Source: Bordetella bronchialis (GTDB lineage Bacteria; Pseudomonadota; Gammaproteobacteria; Burkholderiales; Burkholderiaceae_B). From it: a stretch of 64,000 nt of DNA. Under the pieces are notes generated by a model. It searched no databases and was not told where the DNA came from. It was given only the letters and a program-made list of their open reading frames with translations. A program made the position numbers and the translations under genes. The stretch covers positions 3,968,001 to 4,032,000 of the forward strand of contig NZ_CP016170.1 of the NCBI RefSeq assembly GCF_001676705.1, written 5' to 3'. This document shows positions 24,945 to 33,964 of the stretch, piece after piece (position 1 is the stretch's first letter; the number at the start of each line of letters is the position of its first letter).

Positions 24945-25858
24945 GCGGCAACATGGCAGGCCTGGCCAAGGGCGCGGTGATGGTCGGCGGCACGTTCGCC
25001 GTCCTGGTCGCCGGCGTATCGGCGCTGTTCCGCATTCCCGGACATCATGAGGAAGCCCCGCCGGCCAGGACGGCGCCCAGCGCGTCGGCCCCGGCCCCGG
25101 TGACGCCGCAGGCGGCCGCGCCGGGCGCGCCCGGCGCCCAGCCCGCGACACCGGCCACGGCACCCCCGCAAGCGGCCGCGCCCCAGGCAGGCGCCCCCCA
25201 AGCGGCAGCGGCGCCGCCGCCCCGCACGGGAACGGAGTTCTCTTTCCCGCAGGCACGATGGGAACAGTTGCTCGCGCAGAACGCCGACCAGCCCGCCAGC
25301 GCGGCGCTTCCGGGCTCCGGCAATCCGCCGGCCGGCGTGGCGGCCTGCGCGTCCTGCCATGGCGCCCAGGGCGTGCCCGCCCCGGGGACGCCGTTTCCCG
25401 TCCTGGCCGGCACATCCGCGGAATACCTGCTCAAGCAGTTGCTTAGCTATCGCGACGGGACGCGCCAGCACCCCATCATGACCGGTATCGCCAAAGGACT
25501 GAGCGACCAGGATATGGTTGCCGCGGCGCGGTATTACGCCGGCCTGCCCGCGCCCGCGATCAAGGCGCCGGCGCCCGCGCCGGACGATCGCGGACAGCGC
25601 CTGCACGCATTCGGCGACAACGCATTGGCCCTGGCTGCCTGTGCCAACTGCCACGGCGCCAACGGCGAAGGCGAACCGCCGATGCTGCCGCGCCTGGCCG
25701 GCCAACCGGAGGCCTACCTGGGCGGACAGCTGGAGGCGTTCCGCAACGGGCAGCGCAGCAACGACGACCTGGGAACCATGCGGGAAATCGCCAAGCGTTT
25801 GAGTCCCGAAGACACGGCCGCGCTGGCGAAGTACTACGCCGGCATGCGGGGCCAGTAG
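24941..25858 (+). CDS. Membrane-anchored dihaem cytochrome c subunit
   Basis: A 305-residue protein: an N-terminal membrane anchor (GAVMVGGTFAVLVAGVSALF, residues about 11-30), a long Ala/Pro-rich linker to about residue 95, then two class I cytochrome c domains with haem motifs CASCH (near residue 132) and CANCH (near residue 232), each with a downstream Met axial-ligand candidate. It is the electron acceptor of the upstream flavoprotein and would pass electrons to quinone or an oxidase. Gluconate dehydrogenase cytochromes usually bind three haems; only two motifs are present here. Confidence 0.88.
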   Translation: MSGNMAGLAKGAVMVGGTFAVLVAGVSALFRIPGHHEEAPPARTAPSASAPAPVTPQAAAPGAPGAQPATPATAPPQAAAPQAGAPQAAAAPPPRTGTEFSFPQARWEQLLAQNADQPASAALPGSGNPPAGVAACASCHGAQGVPAPGTPFPVLAGTSAEYLLKQLLSYRDGTRQHPIMTGIAKGLSDQDMVAAARYYAGLPAPAIKAPAPAPDDRGQRLHAFGDNALALAACANCHGANGEGEPPMLPRLAGQPEAYLGGQLEAFRNGQRSNDDLGTMREIAKRLSPEDTAALAKYYAGMRGQ

Positions 25859-25935
25859 CGCCGCGCCAGCGGGCCTGGGGAAGGCCGGCGACACGTTGCG
25901 CGGTCCAAGCGCCGCGCCGGTCGATCAGGAACGGT

Positions 25936-26547
25936 TCAATGCCCGGGCCGGGTATCCGGGCCACGGTGTCCCGGCCCTTTGTCGCTGTTGGCGGCACTGC
26001 CTTTCGCGCTATCGCTCTTGCCCGCCGTTCCCTTCGCCCCGCCCTGCCCCTGGGTGCTGCCCTGCTTGCCCTTGCCCGCTGCCGGCAGCGTGTCGTTGCC
26101 ATGGTGGCCTTGCATGTCATTGCCCTGGCGGCCACCCGCGCCGGCACCGGAGCCGGATCCTGGCGCCGTGGTGGCATCGCGTCCTTGGCCCTGGCCATCG
26201 CCCGGACCCGCGGCGCCGGAGCCGGCGGGATTGGTCGCGCCGGACTCCGGGTGTTTCCATTGCCCGCCGCCGGTCGAACCGCCTCCGCGGCTGCCCGCGC
26301 CTTGGCCGGCCTGCGCGAGCCGTACATCCCCGGCGGATACCTGGGTGCTTGCCGTAGCGACCGTCTCGTCGCTGCCGGATACCTCCGCACCCGCCTGCGC
26401 GCCCATGCTGACCGCGGCGCCCGCGAGCACGGCGGCGGCGATCCATGCCGTCGCGCCGGACGAAGCGGGCAGGCGCGACGCACGCGCTTCGCGGACCTGC
26501 GCGCGCAGGGCGTGCAAAACGGCCCGGTCGCTCATAATGATCATCAT
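25936..26547 (-). CDS. Gly/Ser/Ala-rich hypothetical protein with one membrane segment
   Basis: A 203-residue protein, start MMIIMSDRAV at 26547 with AGGGAG 7 bases upstream. Residues 1-30 are basic and cytoplasmic in character. A hydrophobic segment follows (TAWIAAAVLAGAAVSMGAQA, residues about 33-52), and the rest is low-complexity Gly, Ser, Gln, Lys and Asp with histidines (DMQGHHGND). It is probably exported or anchored and largely disordered. It lies 18 bases downstream of the alcohol dehydrogenase on the same strand. I do not recognise it; base composition alone could produce such a frame, but the start region and spacing support it. Confidence 0.5.
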   Translation of the reverse strand: MMIIMSDRAVLHALRAQVREARASRLPASSGATAWIAAAVLAGAAVSMGAQAGAEVSGSDETVATASTQVSAGDVRLAQAGQGAGSRGGGSTGGGQWKHPESGATNPAGSGAAGPGDGQGQGRDATTAPGSGSGAGAGGRQGNDMQGHHGNDTLPAAGKGKQGSTQGQGGAKGTAGKSDSAKGSAANSDKGPGHRGPDTRPGH

Positions 26548-26565
26548 TGTCGTACTCCCTGTCGC

Positions 26566-27774
26566 TCAGGCCACCGGGGCCAGTTCCACTTTCATCCATC
26601 CGGGCTGGCGCGTATCGAAGGCCTTGTAGGCATCCAGCACGGCGGACATCGGTTCGCGCTTGCTCAGGATCGCCGCCGGATCGATGCGGCCGGAACGCAC
26701 CAGCTCGATCAGCATGGGGATGTACTTGCGATGATTGCAGTTGCCCATGCGCACGGTAAGGTTCTTGTTCATGGCCAAGCCGATGGGAAACAGGTTGTCC
26801 GTCGGCGGATAGACGCCGATGATGGCCAGGGTGCCTGCCTTGGCCAGTGCCTGCACCGCCCAGTTCAGTGCCTGTGCCGGCGCGTCGCCCGGCACCCAGT
26901 TGGCGCCCTGTGGATGGGCGTGAGGCGCGATCTGGCGCGATTGGGCTTCCATGGCGGCATTCTGTTCGGGTTGCGAGGCGGGGCCGGCATGCGCATGCAC
27001 CGCGTCCACGCCCACGGCATCGATCGCGCGGTCCACGCCTATGCCGCCGGTCAGCCGCTTGAGGGTTTCCACGGGGTCTTCCGCGTTGAAGTCGATAATC
27101 TCGGCGCCCTGCTCGCGCGCCATGGCCAGGCGGTCCGGCACGGCATCGATGGCGAAGATGCGTCCGGCGTGCATCAGCTTGGCCGAGGCAATCGCGAATT
27201 GGCCCACCGGCCCACAGCCGAACACCGCCACGGTGCGCCCGGGCTCGATATCGGCCAGGTCCGCGCCGAAGTAGCCGGTGGGAAAGATATCGGACAGCAT
27301 GATCGCCTGGTCGTTGTCGATTTCCCGTGGCAGCTTGACCAGGTTGACGTGCGCATAGGGAATGCGCGCTTTCTCGGCCTGCAGGCCGTTCAGGCCCCCG
27401 GCCTGCTCCGGCCCGCCATAGAAGGTGGTGCCTGCCCCTTTGCCATGCGGATTGGCGTTATCGCACTGCGCGTAATAGCCGGCGCGGCAATAGGAGCAAT
27501 AGCCGCAGGCCACCGTCGATGGAATGACGACCCGGTCGCCCTTCTGCAGATTGCGCACCCCGGCGCCGACCTGCTCCACCACGCCCACGCCCTCGTGTCC
27601 GAGGATGGTGCCGGGTTTCACCCCTTCCATGGTGCCGCGGATGAAATGCAGGTCGGTACCGCAGATTGCGCTGGCCTCCAGCCGCACGATGGCATCGGTA
27701 TCCTCCTGCAATTGGGGATCCGGCACGTCTTCGAGCCGTATATCCCCGATGGCATGAAATACGACAGCTTTCAT
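26566..27774 (-). CDS. Zinc-dependent alcohol dehydrogenase, glutathione-independent formaldehyde dehydrogenase-like
   Basis: A 402-residue medium-chain dehydrogenase. Catalytic zinc ligands are C38 in ASAICGTDLHF, the His-Glu in LGHEGVGVVEQVG, and a later Asp (LSDIFPTGYFGA). The structural zinc is held by CGYCSYCRAGYYAQC. The NAD-binding motif is VAVFGCGPVGQFA. The length, about 50 residues above ordinary alcohol dehydrogenases, and the insertion near residue 250-285 are typical of formaldehyde-dehydrogenase-like members. It oxidises a small aldehyde or alcohol with NAD+ in the cytoplasm. Confidence 0.85.
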   Translation of the reverse strand: MKAVVFHAIGDIRLEDVPDPQLQEDTDAIVRLEASAICGTDLHFIRGTMEGVKPGTILGHEGVGVVEQVGAGVRNLQKGDRVVIPSTVACGYCSYCRAGYYAQCDNANPHGKGAGTTFYGGPEQAGGLNGLQAEKARIPYAHVNLVKLPREIDNDQAIMLSDIFPTGYFGADLADIEPGRTVAVFGCGPVGQFAIASAKLMHAGRIFAIDAVPDRLAMAREQGAEIIDFNAEDPVETLKRLTGGIGVDRAIDAVGVDAVHAHAGPASQPEQNAAMEAQSRQIAPHAHPQGANWVPGDAPAQALNWAVQALAKAGTLAIIGVYPPTDNLFPIGLAMNKNLTVRMGNCNHRKYIPMLIELVRSGRIDPAAILSKREPMSAVLDAYKAFDTRQPGWMKVELAPVA

Positions 27775-27961
27775 GAATTGACTCCTATGGATAGGCGGGT
27801 TCGCCGCGCGGGGCAGCAAGCCCCATGCGCGTTACGCCAGAGCACACCCGGCATGCGACCTGCTGAACGGTTGCGCGGGGCCGCGAGACGGCCGCGGGAC
27901 CGGGCAGCAAACACCATTCCGGCGCCAGGGGCCCCGTATCCGCAACCTGACAAGGATCGCC

Positions 27962-28594
27962 ATGGGGACCGAAATGCACGACACCGGGGATGCCGCGCTG
28001 CGCATCCTTATGTACTTCATCATGCCGCTGTGGATCGCCGCGGGCACCGCGGACTATCTCTGCCATCGCCGCACCGATATTGCCCATACGGCCGGACCGA
28101 AGGAGTCCGTGCTGCATCTGCTGATGTTCGCGGAGATCGGCGTTCCGCTGGTGGCCTGCCTGTTCCTGGAGATCAACGCGCTGGTGTTCCTGCTCATGAT
28201 CCTGGCCTTCATCGCGCATGAAGCAACGGCGCTGTGGGATGTGAGCTACGCCACCAGCCGGCGCCACGTGGGACCGTTCGAACAGCATGTGCACAGCTTC
28301 CTGGAATTGCTGCCGCTGGCGGCGGGCATCCTGGTGGCCGTCCTGCACTGGCCGCAGTTCCTCGCGCTGTTCGGGCTGGGGTCGGAGCCGGCCCGCTGGG
28401 ATCTGCGCCTGAAGGAAACGCCCCTGCCGACCGGCTATATCGTCTTCGTGCTGCTTGCCTCGGCGCTGCTGGAAGCGCTGCCCTATCTGGAAGAACTATT
28501 GCGCGGCATCAAGGCACGGCGGGACGCGCGGGGCGGACAGCCCGGCCGGCGGGCGGCCGCGGACGCCAGCCGCAACCCGGGCAGGCACGCCTAG
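27962..28594 (+). CDS. Conserved integral membrane protein
   Basis: A 210-residue protein with about five membrane helices (residues about 14-33, 52-70, 72-90, 110-128, 152-170). Conserved-looking His, Asp and Glu residues lie next to helices: DYLCHRRTDIAHTAGPKES, LHLLMFAEIG, HEATALWDVSYATSRRH and EQHVHSFLELLP. The spacing suggests a metal site or proton path. The C-terminal 35 residues are basic and disordered. I cannot name the function. AAGGAT precedes the ATG. It is divergent from the alcohol dehydrogenase, with 187 bases between them. Confidence 0.75.
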   Translation: MGTEMHDTGDAALRILMYFIMPLWIAAGTADYLCHRRTDIAHTAGPKESVLHLLMFAEIGVPLVACLFLEINALVFLLMILAFIAHEATALWDVSYATSRRHVGPFEQHVHSFLELLPLAAGILVAVLHWPQFLALFGLGSEPARWDLRLKETPLPTGYIVFVLLASALLEALPYLEELLRGIKARRDARGGQPGRRAAADASRNPGRHA

Positions 28595-28634
28595 GGATGC
28601 GGGCCGCCGCGCCGGGGCTTTCCACGCTATCGCG

Positions 28635-28662
28635 TTGTAGTCATATAAATGATATATATAAT
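28635..28662 (+). promoter_or_regulatory. Putative promoter of the GntR/UTRA regulator
   Basis: TTGTAG (28635-28640), a 16-base spacer and TATAAT (28657-28662). The very A/T-rich, partly palindromic spacer (TCATATAAATGATATATA) stands out in this G+C-rich genome and could be the operator of the regulator encoded 75 bases downstream. Confidence 0.55.
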
Positions 28663-28736
28663 AGCCAAGGCCCTCGCCACCGGTCCGGCCTCGCGCGGCC
28701 TGGCCTTACAATCCGCGCCATCATTCTGGAAGCGAT

Positions 28737-29489
28737 ATGAATCTTCAGCCGTCCTCGGCGGTGCCACTGGGCAGCCCTCTGTACGAACAGGTCAAGCAGG
28801 CAATATTGAGTGCGCTGGCGCGCGGCGAGTGGAAGCAAGGCGAAGCCATCCCTCCGGAGAAAACGCTGGCCGAGCGCTTCGGTGTTTCCATCGGCACGCT
28901 GCGCAAGGCGGTGGACGAGCTGGCGGCGGAAAACATCCTTGTTCGCCACCAGGGCCGCGGCACCTATGTGGCGGTCCATACGCGCAACTCGCACTTCTTC
29001 AAGTTCTTCCGCATCGTCCGGCAGGACGGCGAGAAATCCTACCCCACCACCGAACTGGTGCGCTTTCGCCGCGTGCGCGCATCGCCCCTGGTGCGCGAAA
29101 AGCTGGCCCTGGCCACCGGCAGCCACGTGTTCGAGTTCAACAATGTGCTGTCCCTGCATGGCGACGTGGTGATGGTCGACGAAGTGAGCCTGCCGGAAAC
29201 CCTGTTTCCCGGCATGACGGAGCGCCACCTGCGCGAACGGCCGAGCACCTTGTATAGTCTGTACCAGGACATGTTCGGCGTGAACGTCATCGGCACCGAC
29301 GAACGCCTGCGGACCTGCCGCGCCAGTGCAACGCACGCGCCGTGGCTCGGGGTTCCGGAAGGCGAGCCCTTGCTGCAGATCCGCCGCGTGGCCTATTCCT
29401 ATCACCGCCAGCCGGTGGAATGGCGCGTTTCCCACGTGAATACCGAAGCCTACGAATACCTGGGGCAGGAATACACGGGCGGCGCCTGA
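28737..29489 (+). CDS. GntR-family regulator with UTRA domain (HutC type)
   Basis: A 250-residue regulator. The winged helix is at residues 15-80 (PLYEQVKQAILSALARGEW, then AERFGVSIGTLRKAVDELAA), and the UTRA effector domain is at about 95-240 (VFEFNNVLSLHGDVVMVDEV, RPSTLYSLYQDMFG, RVAYSYHRQPVEWRVSHV). UTRA regulators sense small metabolites such as sugars, amino sugars or histidine derivatives. Next on the same strand is a dehydrogenase 30 bases away, and beyond it the galactarate genes, so it may control them. Confidence 0.87.
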   Translation: MNLQPSSAVPLGSPLYEQVKQAILSALARGEWKQGEAIPPEKTLAERFGVSIGTLRKAVDELAAENILVRHQGRGTYVAVHTRNSHFFKFFRIVRQDGEKSYPTTELVRFRRVRASPLVREKLALATGSHVFEFNNVLSLHGDVVMVDEVSLPETLFPGMTERHLRERPSTLYSLYQDMFGVNVIGTDERLRTCRASATHAPWLGVPEGEPLLQIRRVAYSYHRQPVEWRVSHVNTEAYEYLGQEYTGGA

Positions 29490-29519
29490 GCGCCGGCCGG
29501 CCCGCCTTGGGGCATCGTC

Positions 29520-30392
29520 ATGCATATCGGATTCATCGGGTTGGGCAATATGGGCCGCGCGATCGCGGCCAATCTCATCAAGGGCGGCCACACGGTCACG
29601 GTGTGGAACCGCTCCCCGCAAGCCGCCGCGCCGCTGCGCGAACTGGGCGCGCGCGTGGCGGACAGTCCGGCGCAAGCCTGCGATGCCGAGGCCGTCTTCA
29701 GCATGCTGGCCGACGACCAGGCCGTCGAGCAAATCTTTGTGAATGACGGCGCGCTGGCCGGCATGCGCAAGGGCGCCGTCCATGTGAACATGGCAACGAT
29801 TTCCATACCGGCCGCGCAACGGCTGGCCGACGCCCATGCCGCGCAAGGCGTCGGCTATGTCGCCGCCCCCGTCATGGGCCGGCCGGACGCGGCCGCCGCG
29901 GCGAAGCTGACGCTGCTGGTCGCGGGCAAGGCGGATGCGGTGGCCGCCGTCGAACCGCTGTTCGGCCTGATCGGCCACAAAACCGTCATGCTGGGCGAGG
30001 CCCCGCACAGCGCCAATGCCATGAAGCTCACGGTCAATTTCATCCTGACCAGCGCCGTGGAGGCACTGGCGGAGGGCGCTGCCCTGGCCAACGCCTACGG
30101 CATCGGCACCGGGACATTGGTGGACCTGTTGACCAGCACCATCCTTCCCGGCCCGCTTCATACCGGTTATGGCGCGCTGATGACCAAAGGAAGCTACCAG
30201 CCCGCCAGCTTCCGTGCGCGGCTCGGCCTGAAGGACGTATTGCTGGCGCAAGAAGCCGCCCGCGAAGCCGGGGCCTCTCTGCCGCTGTCCGATGTCGTCG
30301 CCGCAAGCATGCGCCAGGCCGTCGACCAGGGCCTGGGCGACCACGACCTGGCGGTCCTGGGCCAGGTCGCCCTGGATCGCAATAAGCGCTAA
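29520..30392 (+). CDS. NAD(P)-dependent oxidoreductase, 3-hydroxyisobutyrate dehydrogenase family
   Basis: A 290-residue beta-hydroxyacid dehydrogenase. The Rossmann motif is IGFIGLGNMGRAIAANL at the N-terminus. The substrate-binding block YVAAPVMGRPDAAAAAKL sits near residue 115, and the catalytic Lys lies in SANAMKLTVNFILTSAVEAL near residue 170. Family members oxidise 3-hydroxyisobutyrate, reduce tartronate semialdehyde or reduce other short aldehydes. The usual GSxGxxGG substrate motif (here APVMGRP) points to the GLYR/imine-type subgroup rather than to GarR. The gene lies between the UTRA regulator and kdgD. Confidence 0.83.
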   Translation: MHIGFIGLGNMGRAIAANLIKGGHTVTVWNRSPQAAAPLRELGARVADSPAQACDAEAVFSMLADDQAVEQIFVNDGALAGMRKGAVHVNMATISIPAAQRLADAHAAQGVGYVAAPVMGRPDAAAAAKLTLLVAGKADAVAAVEPLFGLIGHKTVMLGEAPHSANAMKLTVNFILTSAVEALAEGAALANAYGIGTGTLVDLLTSTILPGPLHTGYGALMTKGSYQPASFRARLGLKDVLLAQEAAREAGASLPLSDVVAASMRQAVDQGLGDHDLAVLGQVALDRNKR

Positions 30393-30412
30393 GCCCGGCC
30401 GGGCCTATTGCG

Positions 30413-31327
30413 CTATTGCGGTCCCAGCTTGCGGATCAGGGCATCCAGCGCGGCGCTTTCGTCTTGCGTGAGGTCGGTCAGGGGCGCACGAACGGGGCCG
30501 GCATCGCGGCCGACCAGGCGCGCCCCGGCCTTGACGATGCTGACGGCATAGCCCGCGCGGCGATTGCGGATTTCCAGATAGGGCAGGAAGAAGTCGTCGA
30601 GCAGCTTGCCGACGGTGGCGTGATCGTCGCTGGCGATGGCGCGGTAGAACTGCATCGCGGTCTTCGGGATGAAATTGAACACCGCCGAGGAATACACCGG
30701 CACGCCCAGCGCCTTATAGGCCGCGGCATAGACCTCCGCCGTGGGCAGGCCGCCCAGGTAGGCGAAGCGGTCGCCCATCGCGCGGCGCACCCGCACCATG
30801 TTCTCGATGTCGCCCACGCCGTCCTTGAAGCCGATCAGGTTGGGACAACGCTCGGCCACGCGGCGCAGATGGTCCGGGCCCAGGCGCGAGTTGGCGCGGT
30901 TGTAGACGATGACGCCGATCTTCAGCGCCTTGCAGACCTGCTCGACATGCTCGGCGATGCCGTCCTGGCTGGCCTCGGTCAGGTAATGCGGCATCAGCAG
31001 GATGCCCTTGGCACCCAGGCGTTCCGCTTCCTGCGCATAGGCGATGGCCGTGCGCGTCGGGCCGCCGGCACCGGCCAGAATGGGCACCTTGCCGGCGCAG
31101 GTCTGCACAGCGGTGCGGATCACATCGGCGTATTCCGCCGGCGCCAGGGAGAAGTACTCGCCGGTGCCGCCGGCCGCGAACAACGCGCTGGCGCCGTAAG
31201 GCGCGAGCCACTCCAGCCTTTCGATATAAGTCCGGGGCCGGAAGTCGCCCTGTTCGTCGAAGTCCGTGATGGGAAAGGACAGAAGGCCGTCGGAGATGAT
31301 CTGCTTGAGTTCTAGGGGCGTAGTCAT
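30413..31327 (-). CDS. kdgD: 5-dehydro-4-deoxyglucarate dehydratase
   Basis: A 304-residue class I aldolase-fold enzyme of the DapA/NAL family. It opens with [19 protein letters not shown] and has the GGTGEYFSL motif near residue 53, the Tyr of [12 protein letters not shown], and the Schiff-base Lys in [10 protein letters not shown] near residue 185; these sequences are specific to KdgD. It converts 5-dehydro-4-deoxy-D-glucarate to 2-oxoglutarate semialdehyde, CO2 and water. It is divergent from garD, which makes its substrate. The semialdehyde dehydrogenase of the next step is not in the window. Confidence 0.92.
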   Translation of the reverse strand: MTTPLELKQIISDGLLSFPITDFDEQGDFRPRTYIERLEWLAPYGASALFAAGGTGEYFSLAPAEYADVIRTAVQTCAGKVPILAGAGGPTRTAIAYAQEAERLGAKGILLMPHYLTEASQDGIAEHVEQVCKALKIGVIVYNRANSRLGPDHLRRVAERCPNLIGFKDGVGDIENMVRVRRAMGDRFAYLGGLPTAEVYAAAYKALGVPVYSSAVFNFIPKTAMQFYRAIASDDHATVGKLLDDFFLPYLEIRNRRAGYAVSIVKAGARLVGRDAGPVRAPLTDLTQDESAALDALIRKLGPQ

Positions 31328-31371
31328 TGTGCGTACCGGGACAGTTTGCGGACGGGGATTGGTTATACGTT

Positions 31372-31475
31372 ATCGTACAACATAACGGCATTCGCCGGCC
31401 AGGGTTTTTTGAAGCCCGCGTTTTTACGGTAAAACGCCAACTTGGCTGACAAGTTCCGCCCCGTCGTTGTACGAT
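31372..31475. promoter_or_regulatory. Divergent kdgD/garD promoter region with paired operator
   Basis: The 10-mer GTTGTACGAT occurs on the plus strand at 31466-31475 and on the minus strand at 31381-31372. For garD, CTGACA (31446-31451), an 18-base spacer and TACGAT (31470-31475) form a promoter whose -10 lies inside the repeat. The minus-strand copy places TACGAT at the equivalent position for kdgD. A second dyad, CGTTAT/ATAACG, surrounds the kdgD-side copy (31368-31387). A shared repressor for both genes is the simplest reading. Confidence 0.65.
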
Positions 31476-31621
31476 GACAAACATGCCAGCTGGCAATGCG
31501 CCGGCCGCACGCACCGGGCGCGCCGCAGCAAGCCGTTCCATGCGAGCCCATCGCTGCCCGACCCGTATTCGCCGCTTATCGCCACTGTCCGCCGTCCCCC
31601 ACAGGCCGCCTCGAGTCCGTC

Positions 31622-33175
31622 ATGTCCGACCCCAGCACTCCCCTCTATATCAAGATCCACGACGACGACAATGTCGCCATCGTCGTCAACGACGGCGGTC
31701 TGCCCGCCGGCGCCGTTTTCCCCGACGGGCTCACGCTGCGCGAAGCGGTTCCGCAGGGGCACAAGGTGGCCTTGCGCGACCTGGCCGAGGGCGCCGCGAT
31801 CGTCCGCTATGGCGTCGTCATCGGCTACGCGGCGCAGGCGCTCGCGCGCGGCAGCTGGGTCAACGAACGCGTCACCACCCTGCCCGCCGCCCCGGCGCTG
31901 GACCAGCTACCCATCTCCACGCGCGTGCCGCCCGCCCCGGAACCGCTGGAAGGCTATACCTTCATGGGTTATCGCAATGCCGACGGATCCGTGGGCACGC
32001 GCAACATCCTGGCCATCACCACCACCGTGCAGTGCGTGTCGGGTGTGGTGGAACATGCGGTCAAGCGCATCCGCGCCGAACTGCTGCCCCGCTATCCCAA
32101 CGTGGACGACGTCGTGGGACTGGAGCACACCTATGGCTGCGGCGTCGCCATCGACGCGCCCGACGCCATCATTCCCATCCGCACGCTGCGCAATATCGCG
32201 CTGAACCCGAACTTCGGCGGCACGGCCATGATGGTCAGCCTGGGCTGCGAAAAGCTGCAGCCGGATCGCCTGATGCCGCCGGGCAGCATACCCATCGCGG
32301 GCGGCGGCAATCGCGTGGACACCGTGACGCTGCAGGACGAGGCCCACGTCGGTTTCGAGTCGATGGTGGCCTCCATCATGAAGACCGCCGAACGGCACCT
32401 GGCCGTCCTGGACGCCCGGCGCCGCGTCGAATGCCCGGCATCCGACCTGGTGGTCGGCGTGCAATGCGGCGGCAGCGATGCGTTCTCGGGCATCACGGCG
32501 AACCCGGCGGTGGGCTATGCCACCGACCTGCTGGTGCGCGCCGGCGCCACCGTCATGTTTTCCGAAAACACCGAAGTGCGCGACGGCATCGCACAGTTGA
32601 CCGCCCGGGCGGCCACGCCCGAAGTGGCCCAGGCGCTGATACGCGAGATGGCGTGGTACGACGCCTATCTGGCGCGCGGCAATGCGGACCGCAGCGCGAA
32701 TACCTCGCCCGGAAACAAGAAAGGCGGCCTGTCGAACATCGTCGAAAAAGCGATGGGCTCCATCGCCAAATCCGGCCGGTCGGCGATCTCCGGCGTCGTG
32801 CCGCCCGGCGAGAAGCTGCGGGCCAAGGGCCTGGTCTATACCGCCACGCCGGCCAGCGACTTCATCTGCGGGACGCTGCAATTGGCCGCGGGGATGAACC
32901 TGCACGTGTTCACCACCGGCCGTGGGACGCCCTACGGCCTGGCGGAGGTGCCGGTGATCAAGGTCGCCACGCGCAACGACCTGGCGCGGCGCTGGCACGA
33001 CCTGATGGATGTGAATGCCGGGCGCATCGCCACCGGCGAGGCAACCATCGCCGACGTAGGCTGGGAACTCTTCCACACCATGCTGGACGTGGCCAGCGGC
33101 CGGCGGAAAAGCCGCGCCGAGGCCCTGCGCCTGCACAACGCCCTGGCCTTGTTCAACCCGGCGCCCGTGACCTGA
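31622..33175 (+). CDS. garD: Galactarate dehydratase
   Basis: A 517-residue dehydratase of the UxaA/GarD family. The N-terminal SAF-like domain ([21 protein letters not shown]) is followed by the catalytic part with [64 protein letters not shown] and the C-terminal [20 protein letters not shown]. The conserved Cys residues bind iron. It dehydrates meso-galactarate (or D-glucarate in some members) to 5-dehydro-4-deoxyglucarate, the KdgD substrate. The start at 31622 is chosen because the upstream in-frame sequence does not resemble the family. Its 3' end is partly duplicated in tandem. Confidence 0.93.
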   Translation: MSDPSTPLYIKIHDDDNVAIVVNDGGLPAGAVFPDGLTLREAVPQGHKVALRDLAEGAAIVRYGVVIGYAAQALARGSWVNERVTTLPAAPALDQLPISTRVPPAPEPLEGYTFMGYRNADGSVGTRNILAITTTVQCVSGVVEHAVKRIRAELLPRYPNVDDVVGLEHTYGCGVAIDAPDAIIPIRTLRNIALNPNFGGTAMMVSLGCEKLQPDRLMPPGSIPIAGGGNRVDTVTLQDEAHVGFESMVASIMKTAERHLAVLDARRRVECPASDLVVGVQCGGSDAFSGITANPAVGYATDLLVRAGATVMFSENTEVRDGIAQLTARAATPEVAQALIREMAWYDAYLARGNADRSANTSPGNKKGGLSNIVEKAMGSIAKSGRSAISGVVPPGEKLRAKGLVYTATPASDFICGTLQLAAGMNLHVFTTGRGTPYGLAEVPVIKVATRNDLARRWHDLMDVNAGRIATGEATIADVGWELFHTMLDVASGRRKSRAEALRLHNALALFNPAPVT

Positions 33176-33261
33176 TGCGAAACGCCCCGGCGTTGTCCAA
33201 CCTGGCGTCCGTGACCTGAGGCGCACAACGCGCCGGCAGGGTTCGAGCTGGCGCGCGTGTG
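33137..33261 (+). repeat. Tandem copies of the garD 3' end
   Basis: The last coding bases of garD with its stop (33137-33179, ending in PVT and TGA) are repeated at 33181-33223 with 37 of 43 bases identical (ending in SVT and TGA). A third, diverged copy follows at about 33226-33264 (translating NAPAGFELARV and stop). Each copy preserves a reading frame and a stop codon. Confidence 0.75.
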
Positions 33262-33288
33262 AGCGGGGAAGCGGGCCGCGGGCGCGGC

Positions 33289-33936
33289 TCAGGCGGCCGC
33301 GTCGGGCTGGTTCTCCGGCGCGGCGCCGGCAAAGGCCGGCAAGGCCTGGCACGCCGCGTCGATGCGCAGGATGGTCGGCATGGCGGACAGGTCGCAGTCC
33401 AGCCGGCGGGCATTGAACAGCTGCGGTACCAGGCAGGCGTCGGCCATCGTGGGCGTGTCGCCGTGGCAATACGTACCGGTGTCCGGCGAATCCGCCAACA
33501 TGCGCTCCAGGGCCAGCAGGCCGGTCTGCACCCAATGGCGGTACCAGGCATCGCGCGCATCGTCCGGCACGTCCAGTTCCCGCTTCAGATATCGCAACAC
33601 CCGCAGGTTGTTCAGCGGATGGATATCGCAGGCGATACCCTGGGCGAGCGCCCGCACCCGCGCGCGCGCCGCCGGCGTGGCGGGCAGCAAGGGCGGCTGG
33701 GGATGGGTTTCGTCCAGATATTCGATGATGGCCATCGATTGCGTCAGCACCGTGGATCCGTCGACCAGGGCAGGCACCAGCGCCTGCGGGTTCAGGCGCA
33801 CGTAGTCGGGCTTGAGCTGCTGCCCGCCGTCCTTCAGCAGATGCACGGGCACCGTATCGTAGGGCAGGCCCTTCAGGTTCAAGGCGATGCGGACGCGATA
33901 GGCGGCCGAGCTGCGGAAGTAGCTGTATAGCTGCAT
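33289..33936 (-). CDS. maiA: Maleylacetoacetate isomerase (zeta-class glutathione S-transferase)
   Basis: A 215-residue GST. The zeta-class active site RSSAAYRVRIALNLKGL is near the N-terminus (family SSCSxRVRIAL; here SSAAYRV, lacking the Cys). QALVPALVDG and LTQSMAIIEYLDET form the glutathione site, and the C-terminal helical domain has CDIHPLNNLRVLRYL. It isomerises maleylacetoacetate or maleylpyruvate to the fumaryl form in tyrosine or gentisate breakdown. No partner genes of either pathway are adjacent. Confidence 0.87.
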   Translation of the reverse strand: MQLYSYFRSSAAYRVRIALNLKGLPYDTVPVHLLKDGGQQLKPDYVRLNPQALVPALVDGSTVLTQSMAIIEYLDETHPQPPLLPATPAARARVRALAQGIACDIHPLNNLRVLRYLKRELDVPDDARDAWYRHWVQTGLLALERMLADSPDTGTYCHGDTPTMADACLVPQLFNARRLDCDLSAMPTILRIDAACQALPAFAGAAPENQPDAAA

Positions 33937-33964
33937 GCGGGCTCCTGTCAGGGGCGATCGGGGC

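Noticed and set aside
22983..25415. An 810-residue open frame on the minus strand opposite the GMC dehydrogenase and cytochrome genes
   Set aside because: Its composition is Arg/Gly/Ala/His-rich without domain motifs, and the plus strand encodes clear GMC and cytochrome c families. It is a G+C-driven shadow frame.
29520..30392. Naming the dehydrogenase garR (tartronate semialdehyde reductase) because of its galactarate neighbours
   Set aside because: The KdgD route does not make tartronate semialdehyde, and the substrate motif looks more like the GLYR-type subgroup, so the symbol was withheld.
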